Positions 33,848 through 42,155 are shown, counted from the stretch's first letter. The stretch: 64,000 bases of DNA from Actinophytocola sp044466355 (GCF_044466355.1 NZ_JBITMQ010000019.1:124001-188000), one strand, 5' to 3'. The notes: a model not told the origin generated them from the letters alone. Numbers and translations: made by a program.

Positions 33848-35043
33848 GATGTGGCGGCCTCGTAAGCCGCCAGCAGTGCTTTCTGCGAGTTGCTCCACGC
33901 CAGCGGACCCTCGACGCGTTCCTTGCCGAGCTTGCCCATGCGGGCCCGCTCCTCCGGGTCGTCGAGCAGCCGCGCAGTCAGCCGCGCGAACTCCAGCTCG
34001 TCGTTCGCCGGCGCGTACACGGCGGCCTCGCCCGCCGACACCCGCGCCTCCGTCAGCTCGAACGACACGATCGGCCGCGACATGGCCATGTACTCCATGA
34101 CCTTGTTCATCGTCGACACGTCGTTCAACGGGTTGTGCGGATCCGGCGACAGGCACACGTCCGCCGTCGACAGGTACCGCACCAGGTCCTCGTCCGGGAT
34201 GCGGCCGGTGAACTCGACGACGTCGTCGAGGCCGAGCCGCTTCGCCAGCGCCACCATCTCGTCGAACGTGTCACCCGCGCCCACGAACACGGCGTGCCAG
34301 TCGTCGCGTCCCAGCTCGTCGCGCAGCAGCGCCAGCGAACGCAGCGCGTAGTCCACGCCGTCCTGCGGGCCCATCACCCCCAGGTAGCACAGCAGGTGCG
34401 GCCTGCCCTTCTTCAGCTCCGGCTCCGGGGCGACCTGCCGGAACCGGTCGATGACCGGCGCGCTGCGCACCACGAACACCTTGTCGGGGTCCATGCCCCC
34501 ACGCGTGATCGCCGCCGTCCGGTAGCTCTCGTTCGTCGAGATCACCACGTCCGCGGCCCTGTACGTGGCCCGTTCCAGCCGGCACACCGCGTTGTAGAGG
34601 GCGTCCTTGCCGCGGTTCGCGAACCGCGACAGGTACAGCTCCGGGCACAGGTCGTGCTGGTCGAAGACGAACCGCGTGCCCTTGCGCCGCAACATCTTCG
34701 CCACCAGGTACAGCAGGTCCGGCGGGTTGCAGGCGTGGACCACGTCGATCTTGCCCGCCTTGCTGATCGCACGCGCCAGCCGCATCGTATGCCACAGCGC
34801 GGCGCCGTACTCCTTGACATAGCCGCGCGGTCCGCCGGTCGCCGCGTCCAGCGGATAGCGGTGGATCTGCACACCGTCCAGCTCGACGTACGGCTCCCGG
34901 TCCCGCTTCGTCCCCTGTGGACAGATGACGTGCACGTCCCAGCCCGCGTCCCGCAACGTCTGCGACTCCTGCCAGACCCTGCGGTCGAACGGGACGGACA
35001 GGTTCTCGACCAGGATCAGAGCTTTACCAGGCAAGGCCGACAT
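33844..35043 (-). CDS. glycosyltransferase family 4 (WbuB-like)
   Basis: 399 residues. ALILVENLSVPFDRRVWQES is the start typical of the WbuB/Cps-type GT4 group; VVHACNPPDLLYLVAKML, FDQHDLCPELYLSR and the donor-site region SPDPHNPLNDVSTMNKVMEY follow, with YMAMSRPIVSFELTE in place of the longer E-x7-E. The gene overlaps the 3' end of the GDP-mannose dehydrogenase gene by 20 bases, so the two are coupled. It probably extends or starts the repeat unit on undecaprenyl phosphate. Confidence 0.85.
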   Translation of the reverse strand: MSALPGKALILVENLSVPFDRRVWQESQTLRDAGWDVHVICPQGTKRDREPYVELDGVQIHRYPLDAATGGPRGYVKEYGAALWHTMRLARAISKAGKIDVVHACNPPDLLYLVAKMLRRKGTRFVFDQHDLCPELYLSRFANRGKDALYNAVCRLERATYRAADVVISTNESYRTAAITRGGMDPDKVFVVRSAPVIDRFRQVAPEPELKKGRPHLLCYLGVMGPQDGVDYALRSLALLRDELGRDDWHAVFVGAGDTFDEMVALAKRLGLDDVVEFTGRIPDEDLVRYLSTADVCLSPDPHNPLNDVSTMNKVMEYMAMSRPIVSFELTEARVSAGEAAVYAPANDELEFARLTARLLDDPEERARMGKLGKERVEGPLAWSNSQKALLAAYEAATS

Positions 35044-36340
35044 ACCCCTTGTCAGCCCGGCGCGCTTCCGCGTCCGGGAGGCGGACCAGATCGATCAGCG
35101 TGCGATCACCACCGTGCGGCAGTGCCGCCAACACGAGCGGGTCGGTCGTGGCGACCAGGTACACGTCCGCGTGCGCGAGCACCTCGTCCACGTCGGCAGC
35201 GAGCAACTGGCCGAGATGCGGCAGGCGCTGCTCGATGTACTCGCGGTTCGCGCCCAGCAGCCGCGACATGCTCACGTTCGCGTCGTGGATCTTCAGGTCG
35301 TAGCCCTTGCCGAGCAGCCGCTCCGCCAGCTCCACCATCGGGCTCTCCCGCAGGTCGTCCGTGCCCGGCTTGAACGACAGACCGAACAGGCCCACCCTGC
35401 GCTTCCCCGTGCGGGCCACCAGTTCGAACGCACGCTTCAGGTGCTCCTCGTTCGACGGCAGCACATGCGACAGGATCGGCACGTGCACGTCCGCGCGGTG
35501 CGCCGCGTGCACCAGCCCGCGCAGGTCCTTCGGCAGGCACGAACCGCCGAACGCGAACCCCGGCTTCAGGTAGGCGGGGCTGATGTTGAGCTTGCGGTCG
35601 GCGACGAACACGTCCATCACCGCGTGCGAGTCCAGGCCCAGCGCCCCGCAGATCGCGCCAAGCTCGTTCGCGAAACCGATCTTGAGCGCGTGGAAGGAGT
35701 TGTCCGCGTACTTCGTGATCTCCGCGACCGGGATCGCCACCCGGAACACGTCCCCGGGCAGCCCCTCGTACAGGGCCGCGACCACGTCACCGCTGGCGGC
35801 GTCCAGCTCGCCGATCACCGTCTTCGGCGGGTCGAAGAAGTCCCGGACACTCGACCCCTCACGCAGGAACTCCGGGTTCACCGCCACCCCGAAGTCCACG
35901 CCCGCCGTCTTGCCGGACGCCTTCTCCAGGATCGGCACCAGCAGGTTCAGGCAGGTGCCCGGCAACATCGTGCTGCGGAACACCACCGTGTGGCGGGTGT
36001 CCCGCTCCGCGATCGCCTCGCCGATCTGCTCCGCCACCCGCTCCAGGTAGGCGGTGGACAGGCTGCCGTTCGGCGCCGACGGCGTGCCGACACACACCAG
36101 CGACACGTCCGAGCTCGCGACCGCGTCCCGCACGTCCGTGGTCGCGCGCAGCAACCCGGTCGCCACGACCTCCGCCGTCAGCTCACCGATCCGCTCCTCG
36201 ACCACCGGGGCGTGCCCGCCCGTGATGAGGTCGACCTTGGTCGGGTTGACGTCCACACCGACGACGTCGTTGCCACGGGAGGCGAGGCACGCGGCCGAGA
36301 CACAGCCCACGTAGCCGAGGCCGAAAACGCTGACTCTCAT
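35024..36340 (-). CDS. nucleotide-sugar dehydrogenase, GDP-mannose 6-dehydrogenase-like
   Basis: 438 residues from the ATG at 36340. NAD-binding VSVFGLGYVGCVSAACLA, NPEFLREGSSVRDF, central EITKYADNSFHALKIGFANE and catalytic-Cys FAFGGSCLPKDLRGL. The FAFGGSCLPKD form and the length favour the AlgD branch (GDP-mannose to GDP-mannuronate) over UDP-glucose dehydrogenase, but the substrate is inferred. Together with the divergent UDP-glucose dehydrogenase at 36531 it implies two uronic-acid donors. The 190-bp gap between the two starts must hold both promoters; I could not fix their -10 and -35 boxes. Confidence 0.85.
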   Translation of the reverse strand: MRVSVFGLGYVGCVSAACLASRGNDVVGVDVNPTKVDLITGGHAPVVEERIGELTAEVVATGLLRATTDVRDAVASSDVSLVCVGTPSAPNGSLSTAYLERVAEQIGEAIAERDTRHTVVFRSTMLPGTCLNLLVPILEKASGKTAGVDFGVAVNPEFLREGSSVRDFFDPPKTVIGELDAASGDVVAALYEGLPGDVFRVAIPVAEITKYADNSFHALKIGFANELGAICGALGLDSHAVMDVFVADRKLNISPAYLKPGFAFGGSCLPKDLRGLVHAAHRADVHVPILSHVLPSNEEHLKRAFELVARTGKRRVGLFGLSFKPGTDDLRESPMVELAERLLGKGYDLKIHDANVSMSRLLGANREYIEQRLPHLGQLLAADVDEVLAHADVYLVATTDPLVLAALPHGGDRTLIDLVRLPDAEARRADKGYVGLAW

Positions 36341-36530
36341 CTCGTGCCCGCCTGTCTGAGGGCAGCACAAAAGAAGCGTGCCATTACCACGCGTTCCTCC
36401 GATGGGATGTTGTGCGGGGCCCCGAAACCGCACCCTGGTTCAGACAGTGAGTCGGCCGTCGGCCGGTTCCCGTTACGAGACATGTAGCGTTCTTCGTGAC
36501 GTGTTGGGGATCAGGAGGGGAGTCCGGCCC

Positions 36531-37835
36531 GTGTTCGTACGGCGGATTGCGGTTGTGGGAACCGGATATGTCGGGTTGACGACCGGTGCGTGCCTGGCTT
36601 CGCTCGGTCACCACGTGGTGTGCGCGGACGTCGACGCCGAGAAGGTCAAGCGCCTTTCCAACGGCGAGGTCGACATCCTCGAACCGGGCCTCGCCGACCT
36701 GGTGTCCGGCGGTCTCGCCGCGGGCCGTCTGTCGTTCGTGCTCGGCGCCGCCGCTGCCGTCGAGGGCAGCGAGGTCGTGTTCCTGTGCGTGCCGACACCC
36801 ATGGGTGTCGGCGGCGTCGCCGACCTGTCCGTGGTCGAGTCGGTGCTGGAGGAGGTCGGGCCGCTGCTGCCCGCCGGCGCCGTCGTCGTCAACAAGTCGA
36901 CCGTGCCCGTCGGCACCGCCCAGCGCACCGCCGAACTGCTGGAGCGTGACGACGTCGCCGTCGTGTCGAACCCCGAGTTCCTCCGCGAGGGCTCCGCGGT
37001 CCACGACTTCCTGCACCCCGACCGCATCGTCGTCGGCTGCGACAAGCAGGACGCCGCGGAGAAGGTGGCCGCGCTCTACGCCCGCCTCGGCGCCCCGACC
37101 GTGCTCACCGACGCCGCGTCCGCCGAGCTGGTCAAGTACGCCGCCAACTGCTTCCTCGCGATGAAGCTGTCGTACGTCAACGCCGTCGCCGAACTGTGCG
37201 ACCGCCTCGGCGCCGACATCTCCGACGTCACCGAGGGCATGGGCTACGACAAGCGCATCGGCCAGGCGTTCCTCAACCCCGGCCCCGGCTGGGGCGGCTC
37301 CTGCCTGCCGAAGGACACCTCGGCGATGCTGCAGCTCGCCGACGCGGCCGACTTCGAGTTCCGGCTCATCCGCGCCACCATCGACACCAACAACCGCCAG
37401 CGCCAGCGCATGGTCGAGAAGGTCCGCCTCGCCGTCACCGGCAAGCGCGGCGGCTCACTGTCCAAGGTGCGCCTCGGCGTCCTGGGCCTGACCTTCAAGG
37501 CGGGCACCGACGACCTCCGCGACAGCCCCGCGCTCGCCGTGTCGGCGCTGCTGCGCCAGGCGGGTGCGAAGCTCACCGCGTACGACCCGGCGCTGCGCAC
37601 CGGCGACACCCGCGCCGACCTGGACGGCATCACCCTGGTCGACGACCCGTACCGCGCGGCGGAGGGCGTCGAGGCCCTGGTGGTCCTCACCGAGTGGCCC
37701 GAGTTCCGCGGCCTCGACTGGTCCAAGCTGGCCGAGGTCGTCAACCGACCGATCGTGGTCGACACCCGCAACCTGCTGGACCCGGACGTCCTCCGCCGCG
37801 CCGGCTTCGAATGGCTGGGCCTGGGCCGCCGCTAA
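36531..37835 (+). CDS. UDP-glucose 6-dehydrogenase
   Basis: 434 residues from the GTG at 36531, with AGGAGGGGAG nine bases upstream. IAVVGTGYVGLTTGACLASL, STVPVGTAQRTAELL, SNPEFLREGSAVHDFLHPDR, ELVKYAANCFLAMKLSYVNA and GPGWGGSCLPKDTSAM (catalytic Cys and Lys) match the UGD family closely, all domains complete. It converts UDP-glucose to UDP-glucuronate for the polymer or for teichuronic-type glycans. It is divergent from the GDP-mannose enzyme and convergent with the Clp_N-domain gene, whose stop overlaps its own by 4 bases. Confidence 0.9.
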   Translation: MFVRRIAVVGTGYVGLTTGACLASLGHHVVCADVDAEKVKRLSNGEVDILEPGLADLVSGGLAAGRLSFVLGAAAAVEGSEVVFLCVPTPMGVGGVADLSVVESVLEEVGPLLPAGAVVVNKSTVPVGTAQRTAELLERDDVAVVSNPEFLREGSAVHDFLHPDRIVVGCDKQDAAEKVAALYARLGAPTVLTDAASAELVKYAANCFLAMKLSYVNAVAELCDRLGADISDVTEGMGYDKRIGQAFLNPGPGWGGSCLPKDTSAMLQLADAADFEFRLIRATIDTNNRQRQRMVEKVRLAVTGKRGGSLSKVRLGVLGLTFKAGTDDLRDSPALAVSALLRQAGAKLTAYDPALRTGDTRADLDGITLVDDPYRAAEGVEALVVLTEWPEFRGLDWSKLAEVVNRPIVVDTRNLLDPDVLRRAGFEWLGLGRR

Positions 37836-38344
37836 CCCATGACCGCGAGCCGCGCGCGGACGTCCAGATACGACAGTCCGTGCGTGGCGAGCAGCTGACC
37901 CGCCACACCGTCGTGGGCGGCCAGCGCCAGCAGCAGGTGCTGGTCGCCCAGTTCGCGTGCCCGGAGTGACTTCGCCTGGTCCAGTGCGCCACGCAGCACG
38001 TCCTTCGCCGTGCGGGTGAAGCGGTTGCGGCCCGCTGGTGGCACGAGCACGTCCTCGCCGAGCGCGCGTTCTACGCTCGCCACGACCTCGTCCACGTCGA
38101 TACCCAATTCGCTCAGCACCGCCGCGGCCTCGGCGTCCGACAGGCCGCCCTTCCGCTCGGCCTCACGGAACGCCGTGTCGACCGTGGACGGCGTGACGCC
38201 CGCGTCGGAAAGCAGTCGCGCCGAGGTCGTGCCGGGCTGGTCGAGGAGAGCGAGGAGCAGGTGCTCGTCGGTCACCTCGTTGCGGGCCTGCCGCGTCGCC
38301 TCGTGCACCACGTGCCGCGCGACCGCGGTGAACCGGTTGAACAT
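37832..38344 (-). CDS. Clp N-terminal (double Clp_N) domain protein
   Basis: 170 residues made only of two Clp_N repeats: FTAVARHVVHEATRQARNEV with EHLLLALLDQPG, then FTRTAKDVLRGALDQAKSLR with QHLLLALAAHDG. There is no AAA+ module, so it is not a ClpC/ClpA chaperone but a free-standing repeat protein that may bind substrates or adaptors. The ATG follows the HTH gene's stop without any gap, so the two form an operon controlled by the operators at 38558-38600. Confidence 0.85.
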   Translation of the reverse strand: MFNRFTAVARHVVHEATRQARNEVTDEHLLLALLDQPGTTSARLLSDAGVTPSTVDTAFREAERKGGLSDAEAAAVLSELGIDVDEVVASVERALGEDVLVPPAGRNRFTRTAKDVLRGALDQAKSLRARELGDQHLLLALAAHDGVAGQLLATHGLSYLDVRARLAVMG

Positions 38345-38554
38345 CTACGCCCTCCCGTGCTTCTTGTGCACCGCCTGGCGCGAAACACCCAGCTCGGCGG
38401 CGATCTCCTGCCACGACCAACCCTTCGTCCGCGCGTTGCGGACCTGCACGGCCTCCAGCCGCTCGAGGAGCTTGCGCAGCGCCGCGACCGCCTGGAGCCC
38501 GACCCGGGGATCCCGGTCGCCCGCGGCGGCGGCCAGTTGTGTCGCTTCCGTCAT
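38345..38554 (-). CDS. small HTH regulator coupled to Clp_N gene
   Basis: 69 residues from the ATG at 38554 (MTEATQLAAAAGDRDP). The C-terminal helix-turn-helix WSWQEIAAELGVSRQAVHKK is unmistakable, preceded by a helical stretch (VAALRKLLERLEAVQVRNAR) for dimerisation. An upstream in-frame ATG at 38602 is rejected because it would place both operators and the promoter inside the gene. The -10 box lies six bases from this ATG, so the mRNA is probably leaderless. It is the likely autorepressor of the divergent region. Confidence 0.8.
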   Translation of the reverse strand: MTEATQLAAAAGDRDPRVGLQAVAALRKLLERLEAVQVRNARTKGWSWQEIAAELGVSRQAVHKKHGRA

Positions 38555-38557
38555 GAT

Positions 38558-38600
38558 GTCAACATAGGTTGACAGCGTCGAACTGTCAACTTGAGTTGAC
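38558..38600. promoter_or_regulatory. twin palindromic operators over a divergent promoter
   Basis: Two perfect 16-bp sites, GTCAACATAGGTTGAC (38558-38573) and GTCAACTTGAGTTGAC (38585-38600), 27 bp apart. The minus-strand promoter is TTGACA (38589-38584), 17 bases, TATGTT (38566-38561): its -35 lies in the second operator and its -10 in the first. On the + strand TATATT (38604-38609) precedes the ATG at 38616 by six bases. Confidence 0.8.
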
Positions 38601-38615
38601 ATCTATATTCTGATC

Positions 38616-39440
38616 ATGGTGCCCAGCATCGAGGTGGCCGAACGGCCCGGCGTCGGGCCGGACGGCGCGGTCCGTCCCAGCGAGGACGTGGTGGTGGTGC
38701 TGCCGAACGCGGTCGTGCTGCTCGACGGCGCGACCTCGCTCGACCCCGCGCTCCCGTCCGGCGGCTGGTACGCGAACCGGCTCGCACACGAACTCTCCGG
38801 TCGCCTGGTCGGCTACCCGGACGCCGACCTCGCCGACCTGCTCGCCGCCGCGATCAAGGCCCTCGCCCGCGACCAGGGCCTGGTGCCCGGGGAGTCCCCG
38901 TCCAGCACGGTCGCGCTGCTGCGCTGGAACGACACCCGCGTCGAAGCCCTCGTCCTGGCCGACAGCCCGATCGTCGCGTTCACCACGACGGGCACACACC
39001 TCGTGACCGACAACCGCCTCGCGTCCATGCCGAGAGGCAGCGGCTACCGCGACCGCCTCGCGTCCGGCGCGGGCTACGACGACGACCACCTGATGGCCCT
39101 ACGCGCGGCGGCCACCTCCATGAGCCGCCGCCGCAACACCGAAGGCGGCTTCTGGGTGGCGGAGGCCGACCCCGACGCCGCCCACTACGCCGAACGCGCC
39201 ACCTGGCCCCGCGCCGACGTCCACACAGTCCTGATGGCGACCGACGGCGTCTCCTGCGGCGTAGACACCTACCACGTCTTCCCAGACTGGACCGCCGTCC
39301 GCGACCTGGCACTAACCGAGGGCCCGGAATCCGTACTGGACGCCGTCCGAACCGCGGAAAACAACGACCCGAACGGCACCCGCTGGCCCCGCCCCAAACC
39401 CCACGACGACCAAGCCCTGGCCCTAGTGACCTTCATATAA
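38616..39440 (+). CDS. PP2C-like protein phosphatase family protein
   Basis: 274 residues. The core follows the PP2C fold: VVVLPNAVVLLDGATSLDP at the first Asp, LVLADSPIVAF in the middle, and VLMATDGVSCGVDTYHVF with the MATDG-type Asp-Gly; HDDQALALVTF closes the sheet with the last metal Asp. Asp-Gly positions are shifted relative to textbook PP2C, so activity is likely but not certain. It is divergent from the HTH/Clp_N operon and shares its operators, which suggests co-regulation of a phosphatase and a Clp-related adaptor. It is followed by the second hairpin array. Confidence 0.75.
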   Translation: MVPSIEVAERPGVGPDGAVRPSEDVVVVLPNAVVLLDGATSLDPALPSGGWYANRLAHELSGRLVGYPDADLADLLAAAIKALARDQGLVPGESPSSTVALLRWNDTRVEALVLADSPIVAFTTTGTHLVTDNRLASMPRGSGYRDRLASGAGYDDDHLMALRAAATSMSRRRNTEGGFWVAEADPDAAHYAERATWPRADVHTVLMATDGVSCGVDTYHVFPDWTAVRDLALTEGPESVLDAVRTAENNDPNGTRWPRPKPHDDQALALVTFI

Positions 39441-39449
39441 CCAATCCCC

Positions 39450-39820
39450 CGCGAGTCGCGCCCCCGAACACAACGAGTTGACGATTTCGTGCAGCCGCCC
39501 AGCGTCTGGGACCTGCACGAGACCGCCAGTTCGCGATGCGTAGGAACGCGACTCGCGTTCCCTAAACCTCGCGAGTCGCGTTCCCGGACACAGCGAGTTG
39601 GTGGTTTCGTGTAGTTGCGCGGCGTCTGGGATCTGCACGAGACCGCCAGTTCGGGATGTGTGGGGGCGCGACTCGCGTTTCCTGAGTCTCGCGAGTCGCG
39701 TTCCCGGGCGTAGTGAGTTGGTGGTTTTGTGCAGCTGTTCGATGTTCGGGGCCTGCACGAAATCGCCAACTCGTTATGCGTGGGGGCGTGACTCGCGGTG
39801 TTCTGGGGCGTGACTCGCGG
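39450..39820. repeat. second array of 108-bp hairpin units
   Basis: Three units at 39450-39557, 39570-39677 and 39690-39797, each exactly 108 bp with a 120-bp period, then a half-copy to about 39820. The outer ends are CGCGAGTCGCG and CGCGACTCGCG as at 6484, the middle GAGTTGGTGGTTTCGTG facing CACGAGACCGCCAGTTC. Arms have diverged, yet pairing is mostly kept, often through G-T pairs. It fills the whole gap between the PP2C-like gene and the convergent YczE-like gene. Confidence 0.9.
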
Positions 39821-39834
39821 GGTGGTGTGTTTCT

Positions 39835-40464
39835 TTATTTGGTTGGGGGTTTTTGCCACGTTACGAGGGGGAGGAACGCCTGTACCAGGGGGCCGATGGC
39901 CAGCGCGTACAGGATCGTGCCTACGCCTACCGTGCCGCCGAGGAGCCAGCCCGTTGCGAGCACCGTCAGTTCGATCGCCGTGCGGACCAGTCGGATCGAC
40001 CAGCCCGTCCGCGCGTGCAGGCCGGTCATCAACCCGTCGCGCGGGCCCGGTCCCAGTCGGACACCGATGTAGGCCGCCGACGCCAGGCCGTTCAGCACCA
40101 CCCCGGCCACCATGAGCACGATCCGCGGCGCCAGTGCCGACGGTGGCGCCAGCACGGCGAGCGTGAGGTCCACCGCCACCGCGATCACCAGGATGTTCGA
40201 CACCGTGCCGATGCCCGGGCGCTGCCGCAGCGGGATCCAGCACAGCAGCACCAGTGCGCCGGTCAACGCGGTGACCGTGCCGAACGTGAGCCCCGTCAGT
40301 TCCGACAGCGCCTCGTGCAGCACGTCCCACGGGTCCAGGCCCAGGCCCGACCGGATCATCAGGCCCATGCTCGCCCCGTACAGGGCCAGGCCGCCGAACA
40401 GTTGGGCCAGGCGCCGGACAGGTGACGTGCGAACAGGAACCTGATGAAGATCGACCACGGTCAT
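39835..40464 (-). CDS. YczE/YitT-like membrane protein
   Basis: 209 residues with five to six membrane helices. GLALYGASMGLMIRSGLGLDPWDVLHEALS and LGPGPRDGLMTGLHARTG are the signature loops of the YczE (DUF6198) family. The gene is divergent from a MocR-type regulator, an arrangement described for many such pairs (PdxR/YczE-like), where the regulator controls the membrane protein. Transport of a vitamin-B6-related or amino compound is a guess. Its C-terminus runs into the hairpin array. Confidence 0.8.
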   Translation of the reverse strand: MTVVDLHQVPVRTSPVRRLAQLFGGLALYGASMGLMIRSGLGLDPWDVLHEALSELTGLTFGTVTALTGALVLLCWIPLRQRPGIGTVSNILVIAVAVDLTLAVLAPPSALAPRIVLMVAGVVLNGLASAAYIGVRLGPGPRDGLMTGLHARTGWSIRLVRTAIELTVLATGWLLGGTVGVGTILYALAIGPLVQAFLPLVTWQKPPTK

Positions 40465-40484
40465 GTGGCCATGTTGCGATCAAC

Positions 40485-40523
40485 ATTGGCTTGTCATCAA
40501 TAGCCAATCTCCATAAATTGGCC
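40485..40523. promoter_or_regulatory. operator repeats between yczE-like and mocR-like genes
   Basis: ATTGGC at 40485-40490, its inverse GCCAAT at 40503-40508, and ATTGGCC at 40517-40523, three bases before the GTG of the MocR-type gene. The region is AT-rich (ATCAACATTGG, CCATAAATTGG). Repeats of this spacing are the normal binding sites of MocR/PdxR dimers; the last one would overlap the translation start. Confidence 0.6.
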
Positions 40524-40525
40524 TG

Positions 40526-41938
40526 GTGAACGCGAGACGTCTGGCACACCTGCTCGGCAACTGGCGCCGTCACGGCTCCCGGCAGGGCACGGCCGACCTG
40601 GCCGCCGGCCTGCGGCTGCTCATCCTCGACGGACGCCTCCCCGCGGGTACCGCGCTGCCACCCGAACGGGAACTGGCCGCCGCCCTCGACGTCAGCCGCA
40701 CGATGATCGCCGGCGCCTGGGAACGGCTGAAGGCCGACGGGCTCGTCGTCAGCCGCCGCGGCGCCGGGTCGTGGACCGCCATCCCCGCGACCGCGGGTCA
40801 CCGGGAACCGCCCGACGACCCGGACACCATCGACCTCGCCCGCGCCGTGCCACCCGCCATCGCCGGGATCGCGGCCGCCGCCGAGGCTGCCGCACCACGT
40901 CTCGCCACCGAGCTGTGCTCCCACGGCTACTACGAACAGGGCATGCCCGACCTGCGGGAACGCCTCGCCGACCGGTACACGGCACGCGGCCTGCCCACCA
41001 CGCCCGACCAGATCCTCGTCACCAACGGCGCCCACGTCGCGTTCGCCATGGCGTTGCGCCTGTTCACCGGTCCCGGCGACCGCGTCCTCATCGAGCAGCC
41101 GACCTACCCGAACGCGATCGAGGCGATCCTCGGTGCGCACGCCGTGCCCGTGCCGGTCGCCATGACCGAGTCCGGCTGGGACCTCGACGGCGTCGAGGCC
41201 ACGCTCCGCCAGACCGCGCCCCGCCTCGCCTACCTGATCCCCGACTTCCAGAACCCCACCGGCGCCCGCCTCGACGCGGACGGGCGCAGGCGCCTCGGCG
41301 CCGCGTTCCGCCGCGCCCGCACCCCCGTCGTGATCGACGAAACCAACGTCGACCTGGACTTCACCGCCGCGCCGCTGCCGCCGTTCAGCGCGTTCGGCGG
41401 TGACCTGGTGGTGGCCGTCGGCTCCGCGGGCAAGTCGTACTGGGGTGGCCTGCGGCTCGGCTGGGTCCGCGCACCCGCGGAGGTCATCGCCCGCCTCACC
41501 ACCGCCCGCCGCGGCCTCGACCTCGGATCGGCCGTGTTCGAACAGCTCGTGCTGAGCGAACTGCTCGACGGCCCGCCCGAGCCGATGCTCGACCGCCGTC
41601 GCGTGCTGGTCGAACGACGGGACACGCTCGTCGCGCTGCTCCGCGAGCAGTGCCCGGACTGGGCGTTCACCGTGCCGGACGGCGGGCTGAGCCTCTGGTG
41701 CCTGCTGCCCGCGCCGGTCAGCACCCGGCTCGCCGCCGTGGCGCAGAACTTCGGTGTCCGCATCGCGCCCGGCTCGTTCTTCACCCCGCACGGGGGACTC
41801 GAGCGCTACCTGCGGGTGCCGTACACCCAGCCCGTCGACGTGCTGGGCGAAGCGGTGCGCAGGCTCACCGCGGCGGCGGCGTCAGTCGCTGAATGTCGTG
41901 CCCCGATCGCGGAGAACGGGTTCATTCCGGTCACATGA
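40526..41938 (+). CDS. MocR/PdxR-type regulator (GntR HTH + aminotransferase domain)
   Basis: 470 residues. Winged-helix part: LRLLILDGRLPAGTALPPER and ELAAALDVSRTMIAGAWERL, residues 25-85. The aminotransferase fold begins near residue 100, with LVTNGAHVAFAMALRLF, the PLP-ring region PTYPNAIEAIL, DETNVDLDF and the Lys site VGSAGKSYWGGLRLGW. In this family PLP is bound but used for sensing rather than catalysis. Divergent from the YczE-like gene with shared operators. GTG start; no other start fits as well. Confidence 0.9.
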   Translation: MNARRLAHLLGNWRRHGSRQGTADLAAGLRLLILDGRLPAGTALPPERELAAALDVSRTMIAGAWERLKADGLVVSRRGAGSWTAIPATAGHREPPDDPDTIDLARAVPPAIAGIAAAAEAAAPRLATELCSHGYYEQGMPDLRERLADRYTARGLPTTPDQILVTNGAHVAFAMALRLFTGPGDRVLIEQPTYPNAIEAILGAHAVPVPVAMTESGWDLDGVEATLRQTAPRLAYLIPDFQNPTGARLDADGRRRLGAAFRRARTPVVIDETNVDLDFTAAPLPPFSAFGGDLVVAVGSAGKSYWGGLRLGWVRAPAEVIARLTTARRGLDLGSAVFEQLVLSELLDGPPEPMLDRRRVLVERRDTLVALLREQCPDWAFTVPDGGLSLWCLLPAPVSTRLAAVAQNFGVRIAPGSFFTPHGGLERYLRVPYTQPVDVLGEAVRRLTAAAASVAECRAPIAENGFIPVT

Positions 41939-41968
41939 CTGGACCGGAGGACTGTATACAGGGTAGAA

Positions 41969-42042
41969 AGCAGTGCGCTGGATGGCCTAGTCCACCGTCG
42001 GCCGATCGGCCGGGCGGGAGGAATGCCATCCAGCGCACTGCT
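41969..42042. repeat. 18-bp perfect inverted repeat with nested palindrome
   Basis: AGCAGTGCGCTGGATGGC (41969-41986) is exactly inverted at 42025-42042. The 38-bp loop contains CGGCCGATCGGCCG (41999-42012), itself a perfect palindrome, and GGGAGGA just before the right arm. It lies 30 bases past the MocR-type stop. It could be a structured RNA or the remains of a mobile element end; nothing coding was supported between 41939 and 42317. Confidence 0.7.
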
Positions 42043-42120
42043 CGCCTCTGGGCGCGCTCGGCAGGGGCCGGCCGGCACAGCCCCTCGTTGTGCCGACTGG
42101 GACGAGCTGCCAGAGGGGGA

Positions 42121-42155
42121 GCCCCGGCGCCGCGGGGGCATCGCGGCGCCGGGGC
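42121..42155. terminator. strong GC hairpin between convergent genes
   Basis: GCCCCGGCGCCGCG and CGCGGCGCCGGGGC form a perfect 14-bp stem around a 7-base loop (GGGGCAT). It lies between the + strand MocR-type gene and the minus-strand secreted-protein gene, so it can end transcription from both sides. No T-tract is present, as is usual in actinomycetes. Confidence 0.75.
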
